Shown here: piece after piece, positions 45,430-56,368 of the stretch
How positions within the stretch are numbered: position 1 is the first letter of the stretch
Layout: the number at the start of each line of letters is the position of its first letter
From: Podocnemis expansa
Taxonomy: Eukaryota > Chordata > Testudines > Podocnemididae
Length of the DNA stretch: 64,000 nucleotides
Direction: 5' to 3'
Assembly: GCA_007922195.1 (NCBI GenBank)
Contig: ML682028.1
Span: 17,513,053-17,577,052, forward strand
The notes under the pieces: model-generated
What the model was told of the DNA's origin: nothing
Database searches by the model: none
Seen by the model: only the letters and a program-made list of their open reading frames with translations
Position numbers and translations under genes: made by a program

Positions 45430-45960
45430 GAAGAACCAGTTTCAAAGAGGTGGTCATGTTAGTCTAGTCCAGCAAAGCAAACAAGGAGTCTGGTGGCACT
45501 TTTAATGACAAACTAATCTATTTATCACATGAGCTTTTGTGGGAGAAAAGCCCACTTTGTCAGATGCTTTGAAAATGGGGAACTTACAGAATGGGAGGAA
45601 AACAAATGCAGGGAAGCGTAAGTCATAGGGTCAGGTCACACTGTAACAGCAAATCAAAGCAGTTGTTAAGATTCAAACGCTGGGGAACAGCACATAGAGG
45701 AAAGTGAGGTCAAATCATGTGTTGTAATGGAAAAGAAACCATACTCCCTATTCAGTCCAGACTTCACACAGTCAAACTTGCACATGAATTCCAATTCTGC
45801 GGTTGCTTTTTGAAGTTTCACTTTGTCATCCATTTGTTTGAGCACAGTTATTAACAAATCATCAGTGGAGTGCGCAAGGAGAAACTGCAGAATTGGAATT
45901 CATAAGCCAGGTTCTTATAAAGAGTTCACTCTGCAAACTGTGTGGGTAAGGCTGTCTTGA
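45430..45960 (-). mobile_element. Penelope-like 3' end with C-terminal frame, antisense
   Basis: On the minus strand this copy shows, in order: the end of the PLE protein frame (45857 to about 45700), the 3' UTR ('gatttgctgttacagtgtgacctgaccctatg'), and the full terminal tail (45600 down to about 45435, ending 'gctggactagactaacatgacc'). It shows that the tail orientation containing the hammerhead-like motif is the sense orientation of the protein frame. The core is damaged here (CTGACAA, CAAA). Between 45784-45800 and 45886-45903 a 17-bp inverted repeat (atgaattccaattctgc) indicates that a second, opposite copy of the frame region begins at about 45885. Confidence 0.75.
45666..45857 (-). pseudogene. 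C-terminal fragment of Penelope-like protein
   Basis: The 63-codon frame reads QMDDKVKLQKATAELEF, then CKFDCVKSGLNREYGFF. The part E-EF-CKFD----GLN matches the frame that follows the GIY-YIG region in the copy at 29.5-31.5 kb (ESEFICKFDTINLGLN), so it belongs to the same or a sister PLE family. The function of this C-terminal segment is not known to me. The frame has no start of its own; upstream parts are missing. Confidence 0.65.
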
Positions 45961-47540
45961 CTTCTGATTGTCATCCAGGCTGTAGGTTGGGGAATGGCTG
46001 AATGACTACGCATGTTGAATTCATTTTCCAGCCTCTGCCAAAGTAAAATTTCTTTTCTTTTGTCTTAGTGAGAACATCTTTTGAGTTATTTTTTCAGGGG
46101 CTGCTTTAGTCCTCAGAAAGGCTGAAGCAACTTTGTTGTCTTGCAGGGCAGTCACTGACCCATTTATTGTTTTTGCAAAGTGGAATTTCAGGCTACATGG
46201 GGGGGCTTATTATCTACATTGCCACTGTTTGGTTCTTAGGGGCACCCTTTATTCCAGGCAGTTTTCTCCTAGGTTTAGCCTTACAGGAATCTGCCCCAGT
46301 GTTTTATTTTCCCCCTCTGTCTCTTTCCATTGCTCTCCCTCTGTGTGGTACAGAGAAGACTTGTTCGAAGCCTCCAGGAGGGCAGCAGCCACCACTGGTT
46401 TTCTTGCAAAAGGTTCTCGCACATCAGTGTGGTTATGTTTCCTTCCCTGTGGGGGGAGGAGGGCGGTGGGGGTGATGCCAAGTGCAGGGGGAATTGTTAC
46501 ACAACATCAGGATCACATCAACGGTCAGCGCTCCAGGGCAGCAGCAGTGGGAGGAGAGACGTGCTGTTGAATAGAGTTGTGGTCCAGGGTCTTTTTATAC
46601 TTTTAGAGAAGTTGGTCTCATCCCAAGTTCCTCTCCTACAGATTGTTCCTGTTGTTGCTGGGCTCCCAACCCCAGAGACCACGTGACTGCCTACAGCAGT
46701 GTCTCGGCGTGACCTGGGCTCAGCTCTGTCTGGCTCACCTAGCCCACCACCTTCTCTTGGCTCTATAACCCCAATGCGTCACTGCTGCTCTGGTCCCATG
46801 GTTAGTTCTAGGGGGCTGGCCAATGCCAATCTTTAGCCTAGGCGTTTGTTTCTTTTTGTTTCCTCCCTTCTCTTCTGTCAGATGTCTTGGAATATTTTTC
46901 TTTCTGTAATTCACCCCTTTTGGGAACCCTAAACCCTTCAGGGTCTTTTGCTCTGCAAACTTATCATACACTTTCTTAGTTAAGCCTAGGAACGGCTTTC
47001 ACCTGGCATCCCTGGAGGGAGGAAGGGAGTTTGGTTTTCTCTGCAGCCTTTGTTTTCTTTCGTATAACTTGGCTTTGCTAATAGGCTAGGTTTCTTAATT
47101 TTTAAATGCAACAGATGCAAATTTTTAAATGCAATAGATGCATGTGAAATCATGATACCATGGAACTCACATGCATTGCAATTGACAGGACAGACTCTGA
47201 TTTCATTGTATGATTTCCTTGCATGGGCTGGGCTGGGACAGATTTTGTAAGTGGGGGGGCTCAGAGCCATTGAACCAAATTGTAAACACTGTATATGATG
47301 GAAACCCCTTCAAGCCAGGGGACACAGCAGCATCCTTTCTGCCTTACCCTTCTTCCCCCATGATGCCTCTAGTTCCAGCACCTACTGCCCTGGAGCTAGT
47401 TTTTAATATAAGCAAACAGTCACTCCTGATTCATACTAGCGTGAATGAGGTTATGACTTGGCCCCAGAACTCTCTGGAGAAGACAGTTCTTTCAAGAGAA
47501 TAACAGACAACTTTATTTTTAAATGACCATTGAAAAGTAA
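45961..47540. other. Non-coding DNA, nothing recognised
   Basis: Frames at 46133-46686 overlap in three phases and have no domain. The block 46570-46960 is moderately GC- and C/T-rich; it might be an old retroelement piece, but I find no ends. Confidence 0.4.
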
Positions 47541-47544
47541 ACTA

Positions 47545-47750
47545 AAGTAAAAGTAAACAAGCTCCTGTACCAAAGCAGCTACTAAAGAAGTTGCATTAGC
47601 ACGGGGTGAAATGCCAAGTGTTGTCATCGCCCAAACAGTGGCCAGGTGATAGGAAGCAAAGAGTAGGATTAAAAAGTCAGTTTTCTTTCTGGCAAAAGAT
47701 GAAAAGCAGGAGCCTAAAGGGTTGTACTAGGTGAGGTTTAATCAGTGTAT
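47545..47750 (+). mobile_element. CR1 reverse-transcriptase fragment, sense
   Basis: The block 'caagctcctgtaccaaagcagctactaaagaagttgcattagc' to 'aggattaaaaagtcagttttctttctgg' is the sense strand of the CR1 ORF2 region after the AFDKV motif. It matches the longer piece at 48481-48680 across about 190 bases. Stops and indels make it non-coding. Confidence 0.7.
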
Positions 47751-48475
47751 TTCCAATGAGCTATATAAAGATAAAATATACCAAAAACTTTAGTGAAACA
47801 GAAAGATTCTCCACTATAATATCTTTGCTGTTTCTTGCTGCTTAGGTCCAGTGTGAATTCAGGTCAGGTTTCTTTCCAGTGAAGTCATAGGTTCGGAAAG
47901 TACCGTGTAAGGCCTGTGTTCTCCTGGTATTCATAGCAAGAGGAGATTAATGATTCGTTGTGATGAAGTTCTTCAATGAGGGTGACAAAAGCCAGGCATT
48001 TTTCTACATTGACACGCCCGTTTTCCTATGAAAACAAACTCACAGCGGTCCCCCCAAGATCATAATATGAAAACCAAATAGCCCGTTATTCTCATGATTC
48101 TGAGAAACAAAGAAAGAATTTGTTTGGAAATGATGCCAGCATTGTGTTAATAAAGGCCTGCTGACTACACAATCATTGCAAAAAGCTCAGATTTCATGCC
48201 TTTGTTGAAGCAAAACTACTATGCACTTAAGTGGGAGTTTTGCTTCATGGAAAAGCACAGAATGTGGCCCAAAAATGGATCAGAAGATGGTTTTGTCCTT
48301 ATTTTTCCTGCTGTTGCTAAGATACCTAACTGCGCAGGTCGCATATACCTCGCAGTAATAATATTGACATCTACCCAACGTATTCTCAAAATAAGTCACA
48401 CAGAACTAGCCAGCTGTGGACCATGTGCTAAACTGTTCCGCTTTATCCAGCTTTTCTTATCAATTATTTAGATTT

Positions 48476-48835
48476 CCAATCAGGCTTTTGACAAGGTCCT
48501 GTACAAAAGCTGCTACAGAAGTTACATTGTCATGGGGCAAAATGCCAAGTATTGTCATGGATCAAACAGTGGCCAGGACATGAGAAACAAAGAATAGGAC
48601 TAAAAGGTCAGTTTTCTTTTGGGCAAAAGATTAATAATGAGAGCCAAAATGGTCATACTAGGTAGTGGTTATTATTTATTTAATTATTTAATTAGCTATT
48701 TATAATCTGGAGCGGAAGTAGGGTGAGTAGTGAGGTATCGAAATTTGCAGATAACCCAGTTATTTAATTTAACCAGGACCATAGCAGAGGAATGCTAAGA
48801 AATGCACATTTGAGAAGAAAAACTGAAAAAACTCA
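48476..48835 (+). mobile_element. CR1 reverse-transcriptase fragment, sense
   Basis: Starts at 'caggcttttgacaaggtcctgtac', encoding the conserved reverse transcriptase motif AFDKV. It continues through 'caaagaataggactaaaaggtcagttttctttt', then, after a gap, 'aatctggagcggaagtagggtgagtagtgaggtatcgaaatttgcagataac', the next part of CR1 ORF2. No intact frame. Confidence 0.75.
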
Positions 48836-48847
48836 TATATTTTACAA

Positions 48848-48990
48848 GTTCCAAAGGGGCAGTCGTGATAACCTAGTTCAGCAAAACAAACAAGGAGTCC
48901 TGTGGCACTTAAAGACTAACAAAGTTATTGGATGAGCTTTCATGGGAGAAAATCCCACTTTGTCAGACACTTTGAAGCATCTAACAAAAC
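48848..48990 (-). mobile_element. Penelope-like tail, antisense
   Basis: Plus strand: 'aggggcagtcgtgataacctagttcagcaaaacaaacaaggag', 'gtcctgtggcacttaaagac', 'gatgagctttcatgggagaaaatcccactttgtcagacac'. GAAA is retained but CUGAUGA reads CUGACAA. Single tail, no partner arm. Confidence 0.8.
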
Positions 48991-48994
48991 CTAA

Positions 48995-49135
48995 TGAGGG
49001 GGATAGGGACAGATTATCCAACAACTGCTTACTGGAGGGCAGTCTTCATACCTTCCTGACTCTGAGCATTGTCAGAGACAAGTTATTAACTAGATGGACC
49101 TCAGTCTGACTGAGTTGCGCAGTTCCTGTGTTCTT
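48995..49135 (+). mobile_element. Possible CR1 3' end, sense
   Basis: 'acagattatccaacaactgcttactggagg', then 'actagatggacctcagtctgactgag' and 'cagttcctgtgttcttaatt' resemble the sense CR1 3' UTR ending '...ggctagatggacctttggtctgacccagtatggc'. It is short and diverged. Confidence 0.5.
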
Positions 49136-49179
49136 AATTTATTAGTGCATATGGCTGATGTCATCATGCAGCTATATTT

Positions 49180-49320
49180 AGAAAAAAAAAACAATATTTT
49201 ATCACTTCACTTCCCTGTCCCTCAGTTCCCCCTCTGAAAAATGGGGCCTAATAGTGGCACAATGGGGTAATGTGCTTTGAAATCCGTAGATGAAAAGAAA
49301 CTGTATTTGTTCAAAATACT
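49180..49320 (+). repeat. MIR-type SINE relic
   Basis: 'tccctgtccctcagttccccctctgaaaaatggggcctaatagtgg' followed by 'gtaatgtgctttgaaatccgtagatgaaaag' is the MIR core and 3' part in degenerate form. Confidence 0.7.
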
Positions 49321-50039
49321 GTTGTTGTTATAACACAACATGGTGTGTGTAAAAGCTGGTCATGTCTGACTAGATTGTTCCCTTCTTGGGAATGCTTACA
49401 AATGTTGAGTGGACTGTCCTACCTCATTTCTCCATCTGCATTTAAGAGAGGTGGGAGAAACTCTTTAAAGATCAAGCACTTATGGCGTGGGCTGTGTCGT
49501 CCTAAGAGAGGAACCTTAGGTGAAGGCAACCCTGGGGAAAAGGTCTGAACTGCAGTTTATGTTATATCCCTTTTCATCTCTTTATTCATGAAGTGAAATG
49601 CCTGAAAGGGGGTAACTATAAATTCTGCACAGTTCACGTGAACTGTATTTGGAAGCAGATTAGGAGTGACACCTGCTCAGAGCATGCTAATCATATTTAG
49701 CAGTCAGGACTTTCCACTCAAATTGTGGCTGAAGACACACTTCAAAAGCTGTTTCACATCTGTAATATCTGCACAGTAAAGGTATCTTCTAGCTGCAGTT
49801 GTGCTGATATTGAGACGCTGGGGCTATACTGTATCCCCTCCTGTGCCTGGAGAGCACTGTCACAGCTTCCAGGTGTGTAAATAACTCCCTCCAAGACGAA
49901 CTTTTTCACCAAGAGTTGAACCCATGCAGAAGTGAACCCACTGTATTCTGTTTGTTTTTCCCACAGCTAATGAGCCGCATGTGAACAGTCATGTATCAGG
50001 TGCAGAACAGAGCTGCATGGAGAGCCACTGTTTTAAAAG
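49321..50039. other. Non-coding DNA, nothing recognised
   Basis: No recognised gene or repeat. Confidence 0.5.
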
Positions 50040-50415
50040 GCAACTGGAAGACTTTGGCTTGTTTAGCCTAGAGCAAAAGAAAGGCTGGGAGTGGATTTGA
50101 TTGCTCTATAAATGCAAGGGAAGTATATACCAGAAAGGGAGAAGAGCCATTTAAGCTAAAGGACAATGTTCACAGGGGATCAAATGAAGATAAATAGGCA
50201 ATGAGTAAATTTCGGCTGAAAAATAGACGGTTTCTTATCAAAAGAGGAGGGAGGTTCTGGAACAGCCTCCCTGTAGGAGTAGGAGCAAACAATCTAGCTT
50301 TATGATTGTGCTTGATGAGTTTATGAACAGGTTTCTGTGGTGGTTATCTGTGATATCTGGCCCTGGCGTCAATGACCCAAAGGGTCCCTTCCAGTCCTAC
50401 GTCTTATGGTCCATG
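50040..50415 (+). mobile_element. CR1 LINE 3' end, sense
   Basis: Contains 'ggcttgtttagcctagagcaaaagaaaggctggg', 'atcaaaagaggagggaggttctggaacagcctccctg' and the end 'caatgacccaaagggtcccttccagtcctacgtcttatgg', which is the CR1 3' terminus just before its short terminal repeats. 5'-truncated copy. Confidence 0.85.
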
Positions 50416-51937
50416 GCAGGAGATGAGTTTGCTGCTTTTGCAGTGTCCCATGGGATTTGTTTCTTTACCCAGCAACAAATCATGAATGTATCTATTTTTG
50501 CTTGGTCTTGATCATTTCCAATGGTGAAAAAGCAGCAACAGTTCTGAGGAACTGGCTTTCAACATGCTATACTTTCTCCAAATTACAAAGTTTCCTAGTA
50601 CTGGGGTTCTCTGGTTTTTGTCACCACTAGTGTCTCCAAAACTGGAGGCAGGGCCTGGTCCTCCACTCTCTGACACTGCTGTAAATCAGGAATAACTCCA
50701 ATAGAGCCATGCTGGGGAAAACTCTTATAAATGAAGGACGATTTAGGCCTGCGATAGTCGGGGATCCAACAGGAGGTAAAAGGCTTCTTATTGAACAGGT
50801 CAAAGTCATTCCCCCTGGGCCTCATTGTGTCCTATCTTACCCCTACAAGATCTGTGTTCCAGTGGTCATGAAAGCAACAGATGTGCCTTCATGAGCCAGC
50901 CCTAAATGTCCACCTGCTCACTTCTTGTAGCAAGCACTTGAGACTATGCAACAGCTGCTCATGGCATGAAACTCAGGCTGCTTCCATCCCAAAATGCACC
51001 TTGGCATCAATTTTCCAGAGCTGAGAAATGATGCTCTAGCGCTTTAGCTATGGAAAGTACATGAATACAAAGTAGATGGGCAGGAGGTGGAGGGTGGATT
51101 TTCAACTGTCAGGCAATGAATGGGCCTTTTGCCATGCGATTTTGAAAATCCCACCTGCTATCTTTTCCCATTAATAGCTCAGAGCAGCACTTTCCAAAAC
51201 TCCTAGCATTAATCTGACTGTGCTCACACGCAAGACAACCATGTGAGGCCAACCCTGGGCACTTTGGAAAACCCTATATGGCCAGAAGGCTGTCCATCTT
51301 TCCTTCTGAATGAGCTTTGATTGCCAATCATTTCACTAGCCGTGGATTGTGTTAGATTTGATGTGTACTACTACTGTTGTTGTTGTTCCCTATGCTGCAA
51401 TTCCTTATTATTTCTGCCAAGATATTTTCTTTCATAACATTCCCACAAACCGTTACAAAGTATTTTAAGCTCCAAGTTTCAATAACCGTATACCTTTTTT
51501 TTTAATTCATCCTTCCTTTTTGCAAAATGTATAGTAGTGTTGTACACATAAAGAAGGGCGGGGGCCCCATTGATGGTGTCTATCATTTAAGCTCTGATTA
51601 GGACATTTTTCTATGTCATCTAATACAGAATGCAACAGATTAAAAAACCATGAACAGGAAGTAATTCTTGTTTTAGCTCTGATTAAGAGTCATACAGATT
51701 GGAATTCTAGGAATATTTGCATTTTTTGATGCCAGCTTCTAGAAGGAATGAACAGAGATTAGAAAAATTGCAATTATAAAAAGATCATTTTCTTTGCTAT
51801 CTGAAGGATCAGTTATATTATTCAGGCTTCTCACCCTTGTGACCATGCACCTAACCTAAGCTGCCAAGGTGTTTTCTGCAATGATTGCTTGCTTCTTAAA
51901 AAAATGTTTCCAGCCCTTGAACTGCAAAGGAATCATG
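50416..51937. other. Non-coding DNA, nothing recognised
   Basis: The frames at 50595-50825 have no domain. A short GTT repeat is at about 51373-51386. Confidence 0.5.
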
Positions 51938-52085
51938 ACAAGTTCCAGAGAGTAACCATGTTAGTTTAGTTCAGGAAAACAAACAAGCAGTCCTGTGGCA
52001 CTTTTAAAGACTAACAGATTCATTTATTTGCATGAGCTTTCATGGGAGAAAATCCCACTTCATCAGATGCTTTGAAGATAAAGAA
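51938..52085 (-). mobile_element. Penelope-like tail, antisense
   Basis: Plus strand: 'ttccagagagtaaccatgttagtttagttcaggaaaacaaacaagcag', 'tcctgtggcacttttaaagactaacag', 'gcatgagctttcatgggagaaaatcccacttcatcagatgc'. On the minus strand the hammerhead-like core is intact at 52031-52070 (CTGATGA, stem, GAAA, gctcatgc). Single tail. Confidence 0.85.
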
Positions 52086-53159
52086 GTAGCGCTGGATGTT
52101 TACAGATCAAGAATTCAATATGTGAATACAAGCCATGGAGACTGTAAAAATATTTAAGAAGTATGTTGAGAACTCACTATATTCCTCAATGGTTTATATA
52201 AACAGTCAAAGCCTCATCCTCTTTGTGACTGGTGACTTCCTTTTGTATCAAAATCACTTGATCTATACAGAAGTTTAATTATATCATCTGGTCAGTGTTG
52301 GTTTGTCAGACTTTGTTACAGGTTTTTTTTATAACTTCATTCAAAAATTCTGTTGTATATTTGAATATATGACCTTACTGCACAGGTATTCAGATCCCAC
52401 AGTGAAATGAACAGACAGACCTTTGTGATTTGTTTGGACACAAAATTACACTGCTGAACAAACAGTACAAAATTAAATCTTAGAGAGCAAAGTAAATAGA
52501 GATAATATGACAAATAAAGTCCAGTGTCAGTCCTTGGCAGACTGTGTTGCTGAAACCATACATCCCAGCGCAACAAAGCTCTCAAGACTGGGCTTGACTT
52601 TAAAAATATGAGATGTGCAAGTGGAAGGCAATGAAGTGAATGGGAACTTTGCCTGAGTTAGGAGTGAGTAAAAACACAGGGGTTATGTACCTGGAGAGGT
52701 TTTTGTAGTATATGTTTGTTCACTGAAGCTTTTTTGAAATAACTAATCCAAAGAGCATCCCCAGGCTGGCTTTAACCTACTTCCCTCTGAAGCGTGGCAT
52801 CCACATACAACTGAAGGATATTTTTTAAATAAGAGCACCACATTCTGTACCCCTGGAAGACCCAGCTCGCCCCTTGGTCCCTCTGGCTTATGAAGCCTTT
52901 TGCTGGATTTCTGCATAGGAGAAAGGACCTGTTAAACTCTACTGTGTGTAACTGCAGAGTAACAATAGTATGTGTGGCTGGAGAGGCTGAAATATGATAT
53001 CTGCCTCATATTGTAACTGCTTGCTGTATTTTGCAAGGCACAGAGTATGGAACTTGGGATTTGCCCCTTAAATTGCTTGCATCTCTCACTGGAGGGACCA
53101 ACATCTGATGCTTTTGTTTATAGTTATTATTAAAGCACCCCCAGATGCCACAGCAATGT
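52086..53159. other. Non-coding DNA, nothing recognised
   Basis: AT-rich. No gene or named repeat. Confidence 0.5.
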
Positions 53160-53300
53160 GCATTAGGTGGAAACATAGAATAATAGATATGTAAAATTGG
53201 AAGGAACCTCAAAAGCTCATCTCATTCAGCTTCACGTGCTGACAGGTGCTTCTTAAAAACCAGCCCAGACAGGGATTCCACCAGCTCTCCTGGTAACCTG

Positions 53301-54266
53301 TGTGACACCAACAAACCAAGTGCACCTCATGCCAGGGCCCCTCAACCTCACTGATAAATGCACAAGAGGAAACCACCCTGGCTCACTGGTGTCTTAGTAT
53401 TGCTAAAATAGGTTTTAGATTTATAGAGAAGTGCGTAGGATTCTGACTCCACAAAATGCTTATGATTTGTTTCAGGTGTTACTCCACCTGTACAATCTGC
53501 ATCCATGTTATCAGGCCCTATGTAAGTCTTTGCGCTGTACCTATAAAAGTGTTTGCTGTGAAACTGGAAACCCCCACCCCAGTCAGGAAAGAAGCATCAC
53601 CAAGTGTGAGATAGTGGACAAGAGGTACAACAGGCCTCCTGACACCAGACAAACCATTGTGGAACATCAGGGGACAAACAGTTTTGCTGAGTTCCCCCCC
53701 ACACATCCCCATGAAGAGGGGATGTGCACAAACTCTTGTTCCATCAGAGTTTGAACTCTGCGGGACAGAATAAAAATCCTGACTAGAAGGATCCTATGGA
53801 ACTTGCACAATATAGCACTTCTCTTACTTTTTGAAACCTGAGATGATAGCTCATTTGGGCATGTAAGTTCACCTGCTTTAACCTTGCATATAACTGTCAT
53901 TCTTTTTTCCTAGATAATAAATCTTTAGTTGGTTTATTACAGGACTGGCTACCAGTTTTGTCTTTGATAAGAGACAACAGACCTGGCATAAGTGACCAGT
54001 CCCTTGGAACTGGGAGTAACTGAAATATTATTGTGATTTATGGTACGAGGGACTATCTATCACAAAGGCCGGCTTGCCTGAGTGGAAGGCAGACCAGCGG
54101 ACTGTGACTCTATGTTAAGGCTGTAAAAGTGCTTCAGGAGTTCACTCTTAATGCTTGGTTGGTAAAATCTAATTACAGAGTTCACAGCCAGGGTAGGGTT
54201 TGCCTGGTTTGTAACAGTCTGACCTGGACTTCTCATTCATCAGCCCCTCCAACCAGCCCTGAACCA
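53301..54266 (+). mobile_element. Candidate solo LTR of an endogenous retrovirus-like element
   Basis: The block begins TGTGACACC and ends GAACCA, that is TG...CA as LTRs do. It is flanked by acctg (53296-53300) and gcctg (54267-54271), a 5-bp duplication with one mismatch. CR1 sequence is continuous on either side of it. Inside, a TATA-like tataaaag lies near 53541 and a polyadenylation signal aataaa near 53917, about 375 bases apart, in the order expected for U3-R-U5. The frame at 53431-53754 has no viral protein similarity that I recognise. No internal viral genes are present, so it would be a solo LTR. The class (ERV or other LTR element) is undetermined. Confidence 0.5.
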
Positions 54267-54479
54267 GCCTGACAACTGCTCCAGTGCTTAATTCTCTTTA
54301 GAGTTAGAAAAATTTTCCTAACATCTAAGCTAAATCTCTCTCGACACAGATTAAGACCATTAGCTCTTGCCCTCCTTTCAGTGGCTATGGAAAACCATTG
54401 ATCCCGAGCCTCTTTATAACAGCTCTTAAAATATCTGATCATTTTTATCAAGTGTCCACTCAGTCTTGTAATGTAATGT

Positions 54480-54626
54480 AATGACCCTCATTAATCCCCT
54501 TAATTTAGTTTAGCGGTCGACAGCTAGTTGAGTCTGGCCTAGGTGACTGAGAAGTGCAGTCCTCAAAGGACTCAGGTTTTTAATGCAGTAAATATGCTTC
54601 CATTGAGGTTGCATGTCATGAGTACA
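54480..54626. repeat. 147-bp dispersed element, copy 1 (inside CR1)
   Basis: From aatgaccctcattaatcc to gcatgtcatgagtaca. It interrupts an antisense CR1 copy and is nearly identical to 57287-57433 (about six differences in 147 bases). I see no long terminal inverted repeats, no poly(A) and no coding. The family is unknown to me; the sharp common ends in two unrelated contexts show that it is a mobile unit. Confidence 0.7.
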
Positions 54627-54785
54627 TTCCCTTTTCAGCCTTTCCTCATCAGTCAGATTTTCTAAAGGTTTCATCCTTTTAGTCATTCTCCTTTGAACTC
54701 TTGCTGGTTCCTTCACACCCTTCCTAACGCATGGCAACCACTTTATATGGAAGAATAAATTGGCATTTCAGCTCACCAGCACTTT

Positions 54786-55872
54786 AGGCTGAATCACACC
54801 TTCCCCCCACATCATAACAGGCCTACTGAACCAATCAATAATACGGAAGAGAAAGACCCTTTAATAGGTGGGGTACTGAGTCCCAGTCGGGAAGCTGGTC
54901 AGACCATGAAAATTCACTGATCCAGCCAGCAAAAATACTGCAGAAAAGTTTATATTTTAGGTGATCTCTCTAATCAAGCAGAACTAATCCTGGGCTGTCC
55001 CCACCTTCGAGCAGCACATATTGTTATCTCACACTTCTCTAGCGTGCTTCCTGTCTTCACCTTGTTTAAGTGATATTGTCAGACAGCCCACAAATATTTC
55101 CCAAGAGGGTGATTTTTTTTCTTTCACTGCTATGGCATTATAAAGAGTTGAAACTTATTTCTAGAATGTTTTCGTGTTGCGTGAGGGCTGGGTGCTAACT
55201 TTAATAGCTAAGATTAAAGGCCAGAGGGTCTAGCAACACTTACTCATGTCAACTAGCCCTTTACTACAAATAGTTCTATTGACGTCCATTCAGCGTAAGC
55301 ATAAGGGCGTCCAAATGGGATGCTAAGTGAAAGGGAGTATATTAGTTTGCACAGTGGGAAATGGTTTTGGATTTTTTTTACCCAAAAAGCTTTTTTATTT
55401 AAATACAGTTTCTTCTGCATCACGTCATGGTTGAAGCCCAAAAATAGGCCATAATGAATGTACGGAAAAGCCTCACGCTGCCTGAATGTCTTGATTTGTA
55501 CCAGTGGCTTTAGAAAGGCGGGGGGAGAGGCTGTCAAATGGTCTGATTGTGCATCCCAAAAATGGAAAATTGACTTTAAATTCCACTTTTAAAGGGTAAT
55601 TTCTTATTGTGTGTACTCCCCTTATGACTGGGTGGGAGGCTGGGGGAGGTTTTCAGAGAGGAGCGGCTTCGTTAAGGAACAAAAATACTCTTTTTACACA
55701 GCCCGTCCTCACAGACAAATCTCAAGGGAAGAGAAACACAGCAAACAGGGAAGGTGTAAGAAGGGGTTGTTTCTGAATAATATGTTTTCCGGTCATTTCC
55801 CTTGTGATGCCTGCAGCTGTTTATGAAGTCCATCAGGGACCAAGTCTGGTTTCATTGGCATTGACAAAACTC
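54786..55872. other. Non-coding DNA, nothing recognised
   Basis: No recognised gene or repeat. Confidence 0.5.
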
Positions 55873-55875
55873 TCA

Positions 55876-56365
55876 GGGTATGTCCACACACAGTCTTTAA
55901 ATCGAAATAATGCAGATTATTTCAATTTGAAAGATTGCAGGTCTGCACTATGTTTCCTTATATCGAGATAAGGAGCTCACTTGTCTCGCAATAAGGAAAG
56001 TCATTTCAACATAATAAAATCTAGTATTATATTGAGATGACGGTTAAATCGAAACTGTTATTTTGAAATAATGCTGTGTGGATGTGTTATTTCGATTTAA
56101 CTGTTATTTCAGTGTAATACTTTTGCCCTTATCCTTCCTAGGGTGCTGTCCTCGCATGGCCCTTCTTGGGGGCCATTTTACCACACCTCCTATGGTGCCC
56201 CTCTCCTAAATTGAACTAGCAATTCTGTCCATGGACATGCTAGTTCGTTTTGAGTTTCTACTGGGGACATGTTAAATTGATTTAACTTAAGTTAATGATT
56301 TTATAATAATTTTATTAAATCAATGTAAATTAAATCGATTTAACTGCCTACGTGTGCACATAGCC
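55876..56365. mobile_element. MITE with Harbinger-style ends, 490 bp
   Basis: Ends gggtatgtccacacacag and the inverse of cgtgtgcacatagcc are flanked by a perfect 3-bp duplication tca (55873-55875, 56366-56368). AT-rich arms carry palindromic taaatcgaaata words. The middle (about 56158-56275) matches the middle of the element at 38713-39225 ('cccttcttgggggccat', 'cctgtccatggac...gctagtt'). No coding. Confidence 0.75.
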
Positions 56366-56368
56366 TCA

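Larger units (their letters stand above)
53160..54785 (-). mobile_element. CR1 LINE 3' region, antisense, split twice
   Basis: Three pieces read as one antisense CR1: 53160-53300 ('gaaacatagaataatagata' and 'ggattccaccagctctcctggtaacctg'), 54272-54479 ('ctgctccagtgcttaattctc', 'ccattagctcttgccctcc', 'atcatttttatcaagtgtccactcagtctt') and 54627-54785 ('cagcctttcctcatcagtcagattttctaaagg'). The order is continuous. The breaks are a 966-bp LTR-like block and a 147-bp element, each listed separately. Confidence 0.75.
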
